Source: Marinomonas arctica
GTDB taxonomy: Bacteria; Pseudomonadota; Gammaproteobacteria; Pseudomonadales; Marinomonadaceae
Direction of reading: 5' to 3'
DNA: 64,000 nucleotides
NCBI RefSeq assembly: GCF_003259225.1
Contig: NZ_QHJF01000016.1
Location: forward strand, 62,001 to 126,000
Shown here: positions 17,937 to 29,700 of the stretch, piece after piece
Layout of the letters: each line of letters opens with the position of its first letter
Position numbering within the stretch: position 1 is the stretch's first letter
Position numbers and translations under genes: made by a program
The notes under the pieces: model-generated
Told to the model about the DNA's origin: nothing
The model's input: only the letters and a program-made list of their open reading frames with translations
Databases searched by the model: none

Positions 17937-17957
17937 CCTTTCCATAATAAGGCCTAA

Positions 17958-17990
17958 AAATCTCCTCTTTCATTACAAAAGAGGAGATTT
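17958..17990 (+). terminator. Terminator of the 5-oxoproline operon
   Basis: AAATCTCCTCTTT (17958-17970) pairs with AAAGAGGAGATTT (17978-17990) across a 7-base loop. The T-tail is short but the stem is long. Confidence 0.72.
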
Positions 17991-18159
17991 CGCCAATAAG
18001 ATATAAACCCTTTCCTATTCACAAGATAACAAATCCAGACAATTTCCACACACAGCCCACCATGCTATTTTCGAAAAATCTCCTACACTGAAGTAAGTCA
18101 CGAAGAATATAAATAAGCACTCATAGAGTTAGTGCTACACTAAGGAGTGAAGCAACATT

Positions 18160-19380
18160 ATGATTCGCTTTCGCCAAATCATTGCCCCTTTTTTGGTTGG
18201 CATGATGACTCTATATAGCTCGATCCACGGTCATTCAGCTCAAACGATAACGCTGGGAATGAGCAGTGCTTTTTCAGGGGACAATGCGTCAATGGGAGAA
18301 GATTTTCTTGCAGGTGCGCAAGCAGGATTTGTACGCTTTCATGACAGAACTGGGCACACTATTCAGCTAACAACCCTAGACGATGCTTATGACCCAAGGC
18401 AAACAGCGCCTAACACTAGGCGTCTTATTACAGAAGAAAAAGTTATCGCTCTGTTCGGAAATATTGGCACGCCCACTGTGGCCGTCAGTGCCCCTATCTC
18501 GACAGAAACAAAAACGCTGCTTTTTGCGCCAGTTACAGGATCAGCCCTGATTCGCCCCAAAACCCCCGACCGCTACATCATCAACTATCGGGCCAGTTAT
18601 GAGGAAGAAATAACCGCTGCTTTCGATGCTTTGATGCAAGAACATTCCTTAAAAGAAAGCGATATTGCTCTTTTCAATCAACAAGATATGTTTGGCAGTG
18701 CAGGAAAAACCTATCTCAATAAATTAATGCAAAAACATGGTATTCAACGCCAAACAGGCCTATTTCAAATGGAGTATTCTCGTAATACTCTCGCGGTAGA
18801 GCATGCGGTTGCAGACTTATTAATACGCCACCCCACGCCCAAAGTGATTTTTATTGTGGGGAGCGCGGCACCCAGTGCAAAATTCATTCGCTTAACTCGC
18901 CAATACGGTCTGAACCCTTTGTTTATCGGCATTTCCTTTATGGGCAGTCGTTTATTCCTAGAAGAACTACAAGATGTGCCTGCCAACATCATTATTTCGC
19001 AGGTTGTGCCGCATTTTGAAGAAAAAAGCTTACCCATCATTGTCGATTTTCATCAAGATATGACTCGATTTTCGCCTCAGAGCAAGTTAAACCCTTTAAG
19101 TCTTGAAGGCTATATTGCTGCCAGAATATTCACAAAAGCACTGCCTAAAACGGTACAAATGAACCGCGAAACCATTATCGACGCGCTTGAGTCATTGGGC
19201 CAATTTGATATTGGTCTTGGTGTGCCTTTAACTTTGTCCCTAGAAGAACATCAGGCTAGCCACTCGATATGGCTAACGCATTTAAAAGACGGTAAATTGA
19301 TCCCTATTCCCTTTACAACCGTACCAAAACTCTACTTAAGTAACATGATGAGTACAGAAACCACAGGAAAAGCACAATGA
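18160..19380 (+). CDS. Periplasmic ABC-type (LivJ-like) substrate-binding protein linked to a sensor kinase
   Basis: A 406-residue type I periplasmic binding protein with a signal peptide (about residues 1-27). Family-like features are [40 protein letters not shown] and a late [12 protein letters not shown]. Such proteins normally bind amino acids or amides, but no ABC permease or ATPase gene is present. Instead it overlaps by four bases (ATGA) with a large hybrid histidine kinase that has a periplasmic domain. It is therefore more likely a signal receptor for that kinase than a transport subunit. Confidence 0.87.
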   Translation: MIRFRQIIAPFLVGMMTLYSSIHGHSAQTITLGMSSAFSGDNASMGEDFLAGAQAGFVRFHDRTGHTIQLTTLDDAYDPRQTAPNTRRLITEEKVIALFGNIGTPTVAVSAPISTETKTLLFAPVTGSALIRPKTPDRYIINYRASYEEEITAAFDALMQEHSLKESDIALFNQQDMFGSAGKTYLNKLMQKHGIQRQTGLFQMEYSRNTLAVEHAVADLLIRHPTPKVIFIVGSAAPSAKFIRLTRQYGLNPLFIGISFMGSRLFLEELQDVPANIIISQVVPHFEEKSLPIIVDFHQDMTRFSPQSKLNPLSLEGYIAARIFTKALPKTVQMNRETIIDALESLGQFDIGLGVPLTLSLEEHQASHSIWLTHLKDGKLIPIPFTTVPKLYLSNMMSTETTGKAQ

Positions 19381-22300
19381 AGACATGGATCACATGGCCA
19401 CATTCAAGCATAAGATCCCTAGTATGGCTTCTAACCTGCGTCGCTTTAACGATGACCATAGCCTTCACCATCATGTTATCAACGGCGTTAACAGACTTAA
19501 AAGACACCTACTACAAAACACGCACCTCCCAAGATGAATTACTCTTCGCCTCAGCGGAATTACGAGAGCTCTTACCGGCTCATCAGTACCGTCTTCGCCA
19601 AGCGCTAAAAGAAAACTCCGAAGCTATCTACCCACCTGCAACGCAAGTTAAGCGCATTGATAATGCCATCAAATCACTCAATCAATCGGATAACAGAGAT
19701 CCCCAGCTAAAAAGCTTGTCCATGGCGCTAAACAAAAATTTCACCCAAATATTGCAATTAACCATAGACACGCAAATATGGAATCAACAACGTAATACGT
19801 TCCAACAAAATTATATCGATTCTGTTTCTTATAAAAAAAATACCTTAACGGCACTGGAAAATATTCGAGAACTCCTTAATAGCCTAGAAGGACGGATGCG
19901 TCTTGATGAAGCGGTTATCTTACATCGTTTTAATAACAGTCCAGACAACAGCAGCAAAAATACGCTGGCGCTAAAATACATTGAATTGAATCATCAGCGA
20001 ATTAATTACCAGATGCAGCAAATTCTCCTGAGCCTGTCGGATTTAAGAGTGCTCATCAATTTTATGCTCACCGAAGCCAACCAAGACAATCTCATCGACA
20101 TTAAAGACAATGGCATAAAACCTCTGTTAGAACGCCTTAACGCCCTACCAGAACAACTCAATAAAAACGCCAACAATTCTTCCCAAGAACTTACTCTGCT
20201 CACTAAACAGTTGGCTCATAGCCTGTTTGGCGAAGATTTTTACATCAATCAACAGCGCGGCATTATTGTGCCTTCTGGATTCAGTCTCTACCAAATGCGC
20301 ATTAACGAGTTACAGCTTGAAGCGGACCGAATTCGCTTAGAGCAGCGCTTTTACACCGCCTTTCAAGACCTCCCTAAGATGCTCGATTCGATTGGCGAAA
20401 AAGTACAAAAACAATCGGAAAATTTAAATAACACCGTTGAAAACCGCCTCAACGATTTTGCGCAGAAAATGACTACCACGGCATTTATAGGCATTTTATT
20501 ACTCTTGGCCTTGTCTTGGTTAGTGTCTCGCCGCGTCAAAAAACAACTGTCTGATCTCGTCGACAGCGAAAACCGTTTCCGCTCCATGTTTGAATTGTCT
20601 CCCGACCCTGTGTGGATAATGTCAGGACACCGTATTGTCGAATGCAATAAAGCCGCCTTTGAACAGCTAGGATTCGACCATGAACAAGCCATACAAAACA
20701 AAACCATGGACGAACTCAGCCCATTGCTCCAAGCCAATGGATATCGCTCTTCTCACAAGTTAGAGGCCCTTATAGAGCAGGTTGAAAAACAAGGCTATCA
20801 TCGCTTTGAATGGCTATTTAATGATGCCAATCAACAACCATTAATTGCTGAAATCACCATGGCGAGTATCGCCATTTCAAACCACCCAGCCACCTTATGC
20901 ACTTGGCATAACATACGCCAACGTAAACTGGTTGAAAACGCCTTAATCGCTCACCAAGAACAACTTGAGATAGAAGTCAAAAGCCGTACACATGAACTGG
21001 AAATCGCCAAAGATGAAGCAGAGCAAGCAAATCGAGCGAAAAGCGATTTTCTTGCCAACATGAGCCATGAAATCCGAACGCCAATGAACGCCATTATTGG
21101 TATGTCCCATTTAGCTCTATTAACAGACCTAAATGACAAACAACGGGGCTACATCGAAAAAGTCAGTCACTCCGCCAACTCATTACTCGGCATTATTAAT
21201 GACATACTCGACTTTTCAAAAATCGAAGCAGGCATGTTAAACATCGAAAAAATTGACTTTAAAATAGATGATGTCTTTAACGAGGTGGCCAATATTTTAT
21301 CGTTAAAAGCCGAAGAAAAGTCCCTTGAGTTATTATTCGACCTTGCGCCTAACTTACCTGCCAATTTAACCGGTGATCCGATGCGTCTACGGCAAATCTT
21401 GCTTAATTTAGGCAACAATGCCATCAAATTCACCCAGCAAGGGGAGGTCATCATTGCCGCCCATTTGCTCAAACAAAATGCGGATGGCTTGCTGTTACAT
21501 TTCAGTGTCAAAGATACGGGCATTGGCATTACAGAAGAACAGCAATCGCGCCTATTTCAATCTTTCTCACAGGCCGATTCATCGACGACACGTAAGTTTG
21601 GTGGAACGGGGCTTGGGTTGGCCATTTCTAAGAAAATCACCGACTTAATGGGCGGCAGTCTTTGGGTGGAAAGCAAAATACATCAAGGCAGTATTTTTCA
21701 CCTTACTTTGCCTTTTGAGTCCAGCCAATCCATTTCTCACAATCAACCTAGCTTATCCATAAAACACCGTGTACTGATTGTGGATGATAACGACTCAGCA
21801 CGAGAGATTTTACACAATATCATCGATAACTTTGGGATCAGAGTCACCTCAGTGAACAGCGGTGAAGACGCGCTTAACATGATCAAAGCCAATAAAACAC
21901 TCGACCCATTCTCACTTGTACTGGTTGATTGGCAAATGCCTGACATGGACGGCGTCGAAACTTGTCGAGCACTACATGCGCAATGCCAAGAGGAAGAGGG
22001 TTTCCCGACCGTGCTCATGGTGACAGCGTACAGCATCGAAGAAGCCAGAAGGGCCAGCCAAGGTGTCGATATTGCTGGTTTTCTAACCAAACCAGTGACA
22101 CCATCTTCTTTATTTGACGCAATGATTCAAGCGCTAAATCTAGATCATATGATGCCGATTAAGCACACCTTGATCTCTCAGATCGATACTCGAACACTAG
22201 TAGGAGCACGCATTTTATTGGTAGAAGACAACCTCCTTAACCAAGAGCTGGCGCAAGAACTACTAATGGGTCATGGGCTCATCGTAGAAACCGCCAATAA

Positions 22301-23249
22301 TGGCCAAGAAGCCTTGGATAAACTTGAGCAACACACTTACGATGGCGTTTTAATGGATTGTCAAATGCCCGTAATGGATGGTTATACCGCCACTCGAATC
22401 ATCCGAAAAAATCCGAAATATACTGATTTACCCATTATATCCATGACAGCCAACGCTTTGGCGGGAGATAAGGAAAAAGTTATCGAAAGCGGTATGAACG
22501 ACCACATTTCAAAACCTATTCAGGTTCACTATCTATTTGATACATTAAAGAAATGGATCAAACCTAGCCAACCTGTGGATACGATTATTCATCTACAACC
22601 TGCCTCTTACAAAAAGACATTAAGTGCAGAAGATCAGCAGGACTTAGAGCAATTGATTGGTGTTGATGTGGCAATAGGGCTCGCGGTTACACAATACGAT
22701 GTCGCGTTTTTATGGCGTCTTCTATTCCGTTTTTATGACTCTCAGCAAGACTTTATAGCTCAATTTAAACGCTTAATGCATCAAGCAGAGACGCGAGAGG
22801 ATGGCCTACGTTTGCTACATACACTAAAAGGCAACGCAGGCAATATCGGTATGCTGGATATAATGAAAAAATCCGCAGAGTTAGAGACTGTTTGCCAACA
22901 CCCTGAGGCCGATTATTCGAGCGCCCTTGCCAACTTAGAGGCTGAGCTATTACGTGTTCTACCGCCGATAAAGGCGCAAAAAGAGAAACAAAAAGAGACA
23001 TTAACACTCGCAAAAGTAACACAACAACCCGTGTCCGCTGAGTATTATCAAACACTCCTAACGAAACTATACGAATTTTTATCAAACGATAAACTAGACG
23101 CAGACATTGTTGCTGTTGAACTAGAAGCAATACTAGAGGGAACAGACAAAAGCCATATTATTCACGCCATACGTCAAGCCCTTACGCGTTATGACTTTGA
23201 CACGGCAATGAATAAACTCAACATCTTGATGAACGATCAAAACTCATGA
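19377..23249 (+). CDS. Hybrid sensor histidine kinase (PAS, HisKA, HATPase, two receivers, HPt)
   Basis: A 1290-residue membrane kinase. TM1 is about residues 13-37, a coiled periplasmic region runs 38-366, and TM2 is 367-385. A PAS domain is at about 398-515, then a short coiled coil. The HisKA motif [11 protein letters not shown] carries His564. ATPase N- and G-boxes are [16 protein letters not shown] and GTGLGLAI. Receiver 1 has phospho-acceptor Asp851 ([10 protein letters not shown]), receiver 2 has Asp994 ([10 protein letters not shown]), and a C-terminal HPt has His1148 ([13 protein letters not shown]). This is a BarA-like phosphorelay. It overlaps by four bases with both its neighbours, a binding protein and an HD-GYP regulator, so input, kinase and output are co-made. 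Confidence 0.95.
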   Translation: MKTWITWPHSSIRSLVWLLTCVALTMTIAFTIMLSTALTDLKDTYYKTRTSQDELLFASAELRELLPAHQYRLRQALKENSEAIYPPATQVKRIDNAIKSLNQSDNRDPQLKSLSMALNKNFTQILQLTIDTQIWNQQRNTFQQNYIDSVSYKKNTLTALENIRELLNSLEGRMRLDEAVILHRFNNSPDNSSKNTLALKYIELNHQRINYQMQQILLSLSDLRVLINFMLTEANQDNLIDIKDNGIKPLLERLNALPEQLNKNANNSSQELTLLTKQLAHSLFGEDFYINQQRGIIVPSGFSLYQMRINELQLEADRIRLEQRFYTAFQDLPKMLDSIGEKVQKQSENLNNTVENRLNDFAQKMTTTAFIGILLLLALSWLVSRRVKKQLSDLVDSENRFRSMFELSPDPVWIMSGHRIVECNKAAFEQLGFDHEQAIQNKTMDELSPLLQANGYRSSHKLEALIEQVEKQGYHRFEWLFNDANQQPLIAEITMASIAISNHPATLCTWHNIRQRKLVENALIAHQEQLEIEVKSRTHELEIAKDEAEQANRAKSDFLANMSHEIRTPMNAIIGMSHLALLTDLNDKQRGYIEKVSHSANSLLGIINDILDFSKIEAGMLNIEKIDFKIDDVFNEVANILSLKAEEKSLELLFDLAPNLPANLTGDPMRLRQILLNLGNNAIKFTQQGEVIIAAHLLKQNADGLLLHFSVKDTGIGITEEQQSRLFQSFSQADSSTTRKFGGTGLGLAISKKITDLMGGSLWVESKIHQGSIFHLTLPFESSQSISHNQPSLSIKHRVLIVDDNDSAREILHNIIDNFGIRVTSVNSGEDALNMIKANKTLDPFSLVLVDWQMPDMDGVETCRALHAQCQEEEGFPTVLMVTAYSIEEARRASQGVDIAGFLTKPVTPSSLFDAMIQALNLDHMMPIKHTLISQIDTRTLVGARILLVEDNLLNQELAQELLMGHGLIVETANNGQEALDKLEQHTYDGVLMDCQMPVMDGYTATRIIRKNPKYTDLPIISMTANALAGDKEKVIESGMNDHISKPIQVHYLFDTLKKWIKPSQPVDTIIHLQPASYKKTLSAEDQQDLEQLIGVDVAIGLAVTQYDVAFLWRLLFRFYDSQQDFIAQFKRLMHQAETREDGLRLLHTLKGNAGNIGMLDIMKKSAELETVCQHPEADYSSALANLEAELLRVLPPIKAQKEKQKETLTLAKVTQQPVSAEYYQTLLTKLYEFLSNDKLDADIVAVELEAILEGTDKSHIIHAIRQALTRYDFDTAMNKLNILMNDQNS

Positions 23250-24298
23250 CTGATAGAGACTTTATGCCTGAACAAAGCCAGCAAAGACCTATAATTCTCA
23301 TTGTAGATGATACACCCGATAACATTGATGTATTAGCGGCGACGCTACGCAGCGACTATGATCTTAAAGTGGCGACCAATGGCAAAAAAGCCCTTCAGAT
23401 CGCCCAAAGCGTTCCCAAGCCAGAAATGATCTTATTGGACGTGATGATGCCAGAAATGGATGGTTACGAAGTCTGTCGCCAGTTAAAAGCCAACCCCATT
23501 ACGTCTGATATTCCCGTCTTATTCGTGACCGCTAAGGCCAACCCTTGCGATGAAGAGCAAGGTTTTGCATTGGGTGCCGTTGATTACATCACCAAACCCA
23601 TTAGCCCTCCTCGCGTCAAAGCTCGAGTTCGTACTCACATTGCCCTATATAACCAAAATAGACAGCTACAAGAGAAAGTCAAAGAACGCACGCAGTCATT
23701 AGAACGTAATCGCTTGCGCATCATTCACCATCTAGGCCGCGCTGTAGAATACAAAGACAATGAAACGGGCGCCCATGTGATTCGCATGAGCCACTACTCG
23801 CGACTGCTTGCTGAAGTTTATGGTGGTAACAACGAATGGGTGGAAATGCTTTTTAATGCCGCTCCCATGCACGATGTAGGTAAAATAGGCATTGCCGATT
23901 CTATTCTATTGAAACCCGGAAAGCTCGATCCAGATGAGTGGGAGATCATGAAACAGCACACTCTTTTTGGCGCCGAAATTTTAGGTGATTGTGATGACGA
24001 CCCAATGTTAAAAATGGCCGAAGTCATTGCCTTAACCCATCATGAAAAATGGGATGGAACTGGCTATCCATATGGTCTAAAAGGAGACAGCATTCCGTTA
24101 GAAGGCCGCATTGTTGCCATCGCCGACGTATTGGATGCCTTGTTATCAAAACGCCCTTATAAGGAAGCATGGTCACTCAAAGACGCAATGCAGTACATGA
24201 ATGAAAACACAGGAAAACACTTTGACCCAAAACTCATCGCGCTGCTGCCGTACATTTTGCCTGACATAGAAAAAATCCGTACCGCCTATCCTGACTAA
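23246..24298 (+). CDS. Response regulator with HD-GYP cyclic-di-GMP phosphodiesterase domain
   Basis: A 350-residue two-domain regulator. Residues ~15-135 form a receiver with acidic pair DD (21-22), phospho-acceptor Asp65 in [11 protein letters not shown], and the conserved Lys in ITKPISPP. After a short coil ([19 protein letters not shown]) comes an HD-GYP domain with MHDVGKIGI, the [11 protein letters not shown] signature and [11 protein letters not shown]. The expected activity is hydrolysis of cyclic-di-GMP under phosphorylation control. It is the natural target of the overlapping hybrid kinase upstream. No DNA-binding domain is present, so the output is second-messenger level. Confidence 0.94.
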   Translation: MTDRDFMPEQSQQRPIILIVDDTPDNIDVLAATLRSDYDLKVATNGKKALQIAQSVPKPEMILLDVMMPEMDGYEVCRQLKANPITSDIPVLFVTAKANPCDEEQGFALGAVDYITKPISPPRVKARVRTHIALYNQNRQLQEKVKERTQSLERNRLRIIHHLGRAVEYKDNETGAHVIRMSHYSRLLAEVYGGNNEWVEMLFNAAPMHDVGKIGIADSILLKPGKLDPDEWEIMKQHTLFGAEILGDCDDDPMLKMAEVIALTHHEKWDGTGYPYGLKGDSIPLEGRIVAIADVLDALLSKRPYKEAWSLKDAMQYMNENTGKHFDPKLIALLPYILPDIEKIRTAYPD

Positions 24299-24306
24299 AC
24301 ATATCG

Positions 24307-24343
24307 ATAGTTTTTCGCAATCACAACTTTAGTTATTAACAAT
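24307..24343 (+). promoter_or_regulatory. OxyR-like binding site upstream of ahpC
   Basis: ATAG-N7-CAAT-N7-TTAG-N7-CAAT matches the OxyR pattern ATAG-N7-CTAT-N7-ATAG-N7-CTAT in 13 of 16 positions with perfect spacing. A -10-like TACTAT is at 24367-24372; the -35 position beside the site is poor, as expected for an OxyR-activated promoter. Confidence 0.6.
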
Positions 24344-24415
24344 TTTATCTATTTGTTGTTTTTCCTTACTATGAGTCTCGTTGGTAACGCACTCAAACAC
24401 ATTAGGAGAAACACA

Positions 24416-24973
24416 ATGATCAACACTCAAATCAAACCATTCAATGCAACAGCTTTCAAAAACGGCGAATTCGTAGAAATTTCTGAAAAAGACGTGCTAG
24501 GCAAATGGGCTGTATTCTTCTTCTACCCAGCTGACTTCACTTTCGTTTGCCCAACGGAACTAGGTGACGTGGCAGACAACTACGCTGAGCTTCAATCTCG
24601 CGGTGTCGAAGTATTCTCTGTTTCTACAGACACTCACTTCACTCACAAAGCATGGCACGCAAGCTCTGAAACAATCGGTAAAATCCAGTACTACATGGTT
24701 GGCGATCAAACAGGCAACATCACCAACAACTTCGGCGTAATGCGCGAAGGCCAAGGTCTTGCTGACCGTGCGACATTCTTGATCGACCCACAAGGTACAA
24801 TCCAAGCAATGGAAATCACGGCTGAAGGTATTGGCCGTGACGCTCAAGATCTACTTCGCAAAGTAAAAGCAGCGCAATACGTTGCCGCTCACCCAGGTGA
24901 AGTTTGCCCAGCGAAATGGAAAGAAGGCGAAGCAACATTGACACCTTCTCTAGACCTAGTTGGCAAAATCTAA
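24416..24973 (+). CDS. ahpC: Alkyl hydroperoxide reductase subunit C (peroxiredoxin)
   Basis: A 185-residue typical two-Cys peroxiredoxin of the AhpC type. The peroxidatic Cys45 lies in [13 protein letters not shown] and the resolving Cys164 in [10 protein letters not shown], positions matching enterobacterial AhpC. It reduces hydrogen peroxide and organic peroxides in the cytoplasm and is recharged by AhpF, encoded next. The ATG at 24416 has AGGAGA six bases upstream; an upstream in-frame ATG at 24353 has no ribosome site. Codon use looks strongly optimised, as expected for an abundant protein. An OxyR-like site lies upstream. Confidence 0.97.
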   Translation: MINTQIKPFNATAFKNGEFVEISEKDVLGKWAVFFFYPADFTFVCPTELGDVADNYAELQSRGVEVFSVSTDTHFTHKAWHASSETIGKIQYYMVGDQTGNITNNFGVMREGQGLADRATFLIDPQGTIQAMEITAEGIGRDAQDLLRKVKAAQYVAAHPGEVCPAKWKEGEATLTPSLDLVGKI

Positions 24974-24993
24974 GCTGACTGAATAAAGAACCC

Positions 24994-25019
24994 AAAAGGG
25001 GTCAAATCAGACCCCTTTT
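24994..25019 (+). terminator. Attenuator-like hairpin between ahpC and ahpF
   Basis: AAAAGGGGTC (24994-25003) pairs perfectly with GACCCCTTTT (25010-25019). It is 21 bases after the ahpC stop and 47 before ahpF. It could partly stop transcription so that AhpC exceeds AhpF. Confidence 0.75.
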
Positions 25020-25065
25020 ACTCTCAGCACAGTAAATCACTCAATCAAACACAGGTTTCATCATC

Positions 25066-26613
25066 ATGTTAGAAGCAAACTTAAAACAGCAGTTGGGCAC
25101 ATACCTGCAGAATATCGTTAATCCGATTGAAATTACTGTGTCCACAAATAGTTCCGCAAAATCACAAGAATTACTCGAATTGGCTCGTGAAATCACCGAG
25201 CTAAAAAGCGACAAAATCACCCTAACGGTTGACGAAAACGCATCAGGTCGTGCACCGCAAATGGCCATCGCGCCAAAAGGCGAAGCAGCACGTGTGCGTT
25301 TTGCAGGCATCCCAATGGGCCACGAATTTACCTCTCTTGTGCTAGCGCTATTACAAGCGGGTGGTCATCCATCCAAAGCAGCACAAGATACGATAGAGCA
25401 AATTAAGTCGTTAGACGCTGAATTGAATTTTGAGGTGTACATTTCCCTCTCTTGCCACAACTGTCCAGACGTTGTGCAAGCGGTCAACCTAATGGCCGTG
25501 TTAAACCCTAAGATTACAGCGACCATGATCGACGGTGCGTTATTCCAAGACGAAGTGAATAACCGCAATATCATGGCCGTGCCTTCCGTGTACCTAAATG
25601 GCGAATTATTTGGCCAAGGCCGCATGACATTGGCAGAAATAGTAAACAAAGTGGACACTGGCGCCGCGAAAAAACAAGCTGCGGCCTTAGCCGAAAAAGC
25701 CCCCTATGACATGCTTGTGGTAGGTGGTGGCCCAGCGGGCGCAGCGGCCGCTATTTACGCCGCTCGTAAAGGCATCCGCACTGGTGTGGTCGCAGAGCGT
25801 TTTGGTGGCCAAGTCGCCGACACCATGGCGATTGAAAACTTTATTTCCATGAAAGCCACAGATGGCCCGAAATTAGTCGCCGGTCTTGAACAGCACGTAT
25901 TGGATTACGATGTTGACCTGATGAAAACGCAAAAAGCGGTTCGTCTAGAGAAAAAAGAATTCATTGAAGTCGAACTAGAAAACGGTGCGATACTAAAAAG
26001 TAAATCTGTCGTGCTTGCCACAGGTGCACGCTGGAGAGAAATGAACGTACCGGGTGAACAAGAATACCGCGGTAAAGGTGTCGCTTACTGCCCGCACTGC
26101 GATGGCCCATTGTTCAAAGGCAAGAAAACCGCGGTTATTGGTGGGGGCAACTCAGGTATTGAAGCGGCTATCGACCTTGCCGGTATCGTAGAACACGTTA
26201 CTGTGTTGGAATTTAGTGACACTTTACGTGCCGACGATGTGTTGGTGAAAAAAGCCAAATCCTTGCCGAACGTCACCATTATTAAAAATGCCATGACCAC
26301 GGAAGTGATGGGCGATGGACAACGTGTTATTGGCCTTAAGTACACTGATCGCCTAACTGACGAGTCACACCTTGTTGACGTTGCAGGGATCTTCGTACAA
26401 ATCGGCTTGGTACCAAACAGTGAGTTCTTAAAAGACACATTGCAATTAACAAACAGAGGCGAAATCGTCATCAACGCCCACGGTGAGACATCAATTCCTG
26501 GCGTCTTCGCAGCAGGTGACGTCACCACAACGCCGTACAAACAGATCATCATCTCCATGGGATCTGGCGCGACAGCGGCTCTTGGCGCGTTTGATTACTT
26601 GATTCGTAACTAG
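25066..26613 (+). CDS. ahpF: Alkyl hydroperoxide reductase subunit F
   Basis: A 515-residue flavoprotein disulfide reductase. The N-terminal tandem thioredoxin-like domain carries the CxxC pair Cys130/Cys133 (SCHNCPD). Then comes an FAD domain with [10 protein letters not shown] (220-229), the second redox pair Cys342/Cys345 (YCPHCDGP), an NAD(P)H motif [15 protein letters not shown], and the C-terminal [10 protein letters not shown]. It passes electrons from NAD(P)H to AhpC. Length and cysteine positions agree with the E. coli enzyme. It follows ahpC after a hairpin and ends at a strong terminator. Confidence 0.97.
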   Translation: MLEANLKQQLGTYLQNIVNPIEITVSTNSSAKSQELLELAREITELKSDKITLTVDENASGRAPQMAIAPKGEAARVRFAGIPMGHEFTSLVLALLQAGGHPSKAAQDTIEQIKSLDAELNFEVYISLSCHNCPDVVQAVNLMAVLNPKITATMIDGALFQDEVNNRNIMAVPSVYLNGELFGQGRMTLAEIVNKVDTGAAKKQAAALAEKAPYDMLVVGGGPAGAAAAIYAARKGIRTGVVAERFGGQVADTMAIENFISMKATDGPKLVAGLEQHVLDYDVDLMKTQKAVRLEKKEFIEVELENGAILKSKSVVLATGARWREMNVPGEQEYRGKGVAYCPHCDGPLFKGKKTAVIGGGNSGIEAAIDLAGIVEHVTVLEFSDTLRADDVLVKKAKSLPNVTIIKNAMTTEVMGDGQRVIGLKYTDRLTDESHLVDVAGIFVQIGLVPNSEFLKDTLQLTNRGEIVINAHGETSIPGVFAAGDVTTTPYKQIIISMGSGATAALGAFDYLIRN

Positions 26614-26634
26614 GCAAACAACGAAAATCCTATA

Positions 26635-26670
26635 AACCGCTCTCTGGCTTAGCGAGAGGGCGGTTTTTTT
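26635..26670 (+). terminator. Rho-independent terminator of ahpCF
   Basis: An 11-bp stem (26635-26645 with 26655-26665, one G-U pair), a 9-base loop and seven Ts. Confidence 0.88.
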
Positions 26671-26694
26671 GTCTCGAAACTCTGCTTGCAAGTC

Positions 26695-26760
26695 AGAAAC
26701 AAACCACCCGCCTCGCTCCACGCGCAAGCGCGTAAAACCGCTCAGCGTGAGTTTGTTTCT
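26695..26760. repeat. 66-bp imperfect inverted repeat at the island edge
   Basis: AGAAACAAAC (26695-26704) is the exact inverse of GTTTGTTTCT (26751-26760). A second perfect palindrome, ACGCGC-AA-GCGCGT, is nested at 26720-26733. It lies between the ahpF terminator and the 3' end of the large ATPase gene, where the accessory island begins. Confidence 0.6.
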
Positions 26761-26784
26761 ACTTGATTTTACAGTTAAGCCAAC

Positions 26785-29700
26785 TTATGAATTACTAAAT
26801 CGCTCTCTTTCTAACAAATCAATAACGATTATTTCTATCTCCTGAACTCCGGGATAGTTTTCAGCAATACTCAGCCAGTAGGTTTTAAGTGCTCCTGAAA
26901 GCTCTTTCAAATTGACTAATTTACCGTCAATACTCCATCGCTTTGTAGGTTCTATATCTTGAGAAACTAATAGAAAGACACCACACCCAGCACCTTCCTC
27001 TCGAAGGTAATCCCCAGCAAGCTGGTTTCGTAAGCGCTCACATAATTTAGGGCCAGACCACGCTTTATCTAATAGCTTTAGCTCAACTGGAACCGGAGAT
27101 TGTACACTTGTATTATGAAGCCAAATATCCATGCGTTGACCGTTTGCAAGTTCAGACTCTTGGGCCGTTGTGTATTGACCATGACTGTTTTGATTGAGCC
27201 AGCCAGCGATCAAAGTTCGCATTTCTGTTTCGCCATCCGCTTTTTTCCAAGTTAGCCACGGGCTGTCATTACCTCGCTCTAACCAATGTTTCAAATCAAT
27301 TATCCTATTAACCGTATGATCAAAAAGTTGGCGGTGTGTTGCAGGTGTTATTGTCTGATTTTTATCAAATTGGCCAAACTGATCGACCGTCCACAGTTCT
27401 AAATCACCATCTTCGACAGCTCTTCTATAGGCTTGTTGCGCCATCCATTTTCGATATGCCGGTTCTGGATGTTCTTCGATCAATTGTTTGATCGAAGTAT
27501 AACTAGCAACACCAGTAATGTTGCATAGGAGAGAAAATAGTGTACTCCGAGCACTTTGTGCTTCATCACGTAAGTCTTCGGAATGATACACTCTCCCATC
27601 AGCTCGGTTTATATCATCTTTAGACGGAATGTATTTATGCATGAGGACATAGAGCTTTCTCAAATACTCTGGGGTCTTGAAGCAACCTACATTAGGTACA
27701 CTAAATGATCGATGACTTGCGCCAACAAGTGCGGTAACAAAAATTTGAGCAGCTCGGCTGACGATCTCATGATCAAGCCCCGCTAACCATTGCTCAAGGT
27801 GAGGAATGCCATAAGCTGGATCACAATCAACCAAAAGAGCAAACCAGCAAGCAATATTATCTAAATCGTTACTTTGATCTATCTCTTGTTTTGCAACATT
27901 TGCAAGACGCTTCGGATCACTATTCCCAGAAATTAAAAGTTGAATACAATCTCTTCTATTATTCCCTTGAAGTGTATTTGGATGAGCTTCAACCCATTCT
28001 AAAAGGCTAACCGCGATATCCTCATGCAACCAAGAGGCACCGAAAACAAGTGAACTCAGAATACGGTAATTCAAATCTAAATCTGCGCTTTCCAGCTCCC
28101 AGATAAGCTCTTGAATAATGGCTTCAGCAACTAACGAAGGAAATGCTCGGTACATGCTCTCAAACCAACTAGGAAAACCATTTATCTCCCAAGTGAGATA
28201 TCGTAATGCATGACGAACTTCTGATTCATTTAGGTTAATAGGAAAATTGGCAGACTCTATGGCCTCAATCTCTAAGCCAGATAAAGCGAAAGATATTGAA
28301 TAATAAGGAAAGTTGTTTGACCTTATGCCACTCTCAGATTGCAGAGTTGGCTTATAATTTCTCCAGTACATCATTGCAGCATCTCGATAAGCATGTGCAA
28401 CATCCTCACCAAAATCGGGAATAAGCAGTCTCCAATCAGAACCTTCACTTCGACGTGTTTTTAAGGAACTTCCACTTATTTCATTTAGCAGGCTACATTG
28501 ATCCTCACTAATGTCAGCCTGCTTATTAGGTATGATCCATTGATGAAAGTTGCTTCTCAGATCTACTATCCAAGCATCACGGGACGTTTTTTTCTGCTCT
28601 TGTACAACATCGAGTTTTTTTCTTCGTTTTTCATTCTCTTCTTTGCGCTTTTTTTCCCCATCTGATTCAGGAGGGTCAATCAGCATGTTCAATTTATTAG
28701 TCAAAATAGAACTATGCTCTACGCTTGCTTTTAACTTTGTCAGCATATCCGATGGTTTATCGAGCTTGGTGTAAAGACGAAAGGCGGTACTTAGCGCAAT
28801 AGACTGATCACTTTCTGATTCACGAGAACGGATAAATGAAAGCAATCGTTGAAAACTCTCAACTGTACTAAATGCCCAAAAATGCCCTTGCCAAGAAATA
28901 GGCCAATCTGAAGTCAAAGGTTCGCTTTTAGGATCTGAAAGTAGCTTTATTTTTTCCTGTTCAATACAAGCCCAATAAAGCCGATCATTCAATTCACTCC
29001 AATGCGGTATCAGTTCGGCTAAGTTACTTTCATAATCATCAAAGTGTTCTCCACCATAAGAATTGTATAGCGGTAGCATCATAAGAATGGATAAACTTTC
29101 ATCGGAAAATGAAAATGAATGCCTTATCTCAATTACGCGCTCCACAAGATGAACAGCGACACCAAGAAGCCATGAATGAGCTTCAGAAATTTTACACTCA
29201 CTCTTCTCGATATACGGCGGGTCATTTAGATAACCGATTAAGCCATGTATTAACGTTTGATAAATCTGTATGTTTGCAGCAATAGGCATTCGCGTAACAA
29301 ACTGATGAAGTGCTCGTCGCAAACCATTCGCCTCGAAGCTCTCATTGGCAGATAGTTTTAATTTGCTAACTGATAAAAGTATATTTTGAATATTCTCACT
29401 GGTTGGCTCTGCATCTTCGATTAGTTCTGCTAGCAATCGACGTGGAATTTTTTCCTCGCTTTGGTTGAACCTTTGCCATAAGGATTGTATTTGTTCATTA
29501 GTGCCACAGGTTATGACAGCCCGAGCAGAGGTTAATCGAGCATAATTGCCTAGGATGGGGTTAAGAGCTATTTCCAGCAAAGGCGCAACACAGTCTGTCA
29601 TTTTTCCTTGCCAGACCAATCGAGCAAGAAAGAAAATGGCATCATCATTTTCGTTATGTTGATTAATAAGTAACAAGGCATCTTTTGTCAGGGCAACATC

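Noticed and set aside
18160-19380. ABC transporter for branched-chain amino acids
   Set aside because: No permease or ATPase genes accompany the binding protein; the coupled neighbour is a sensor kinase.
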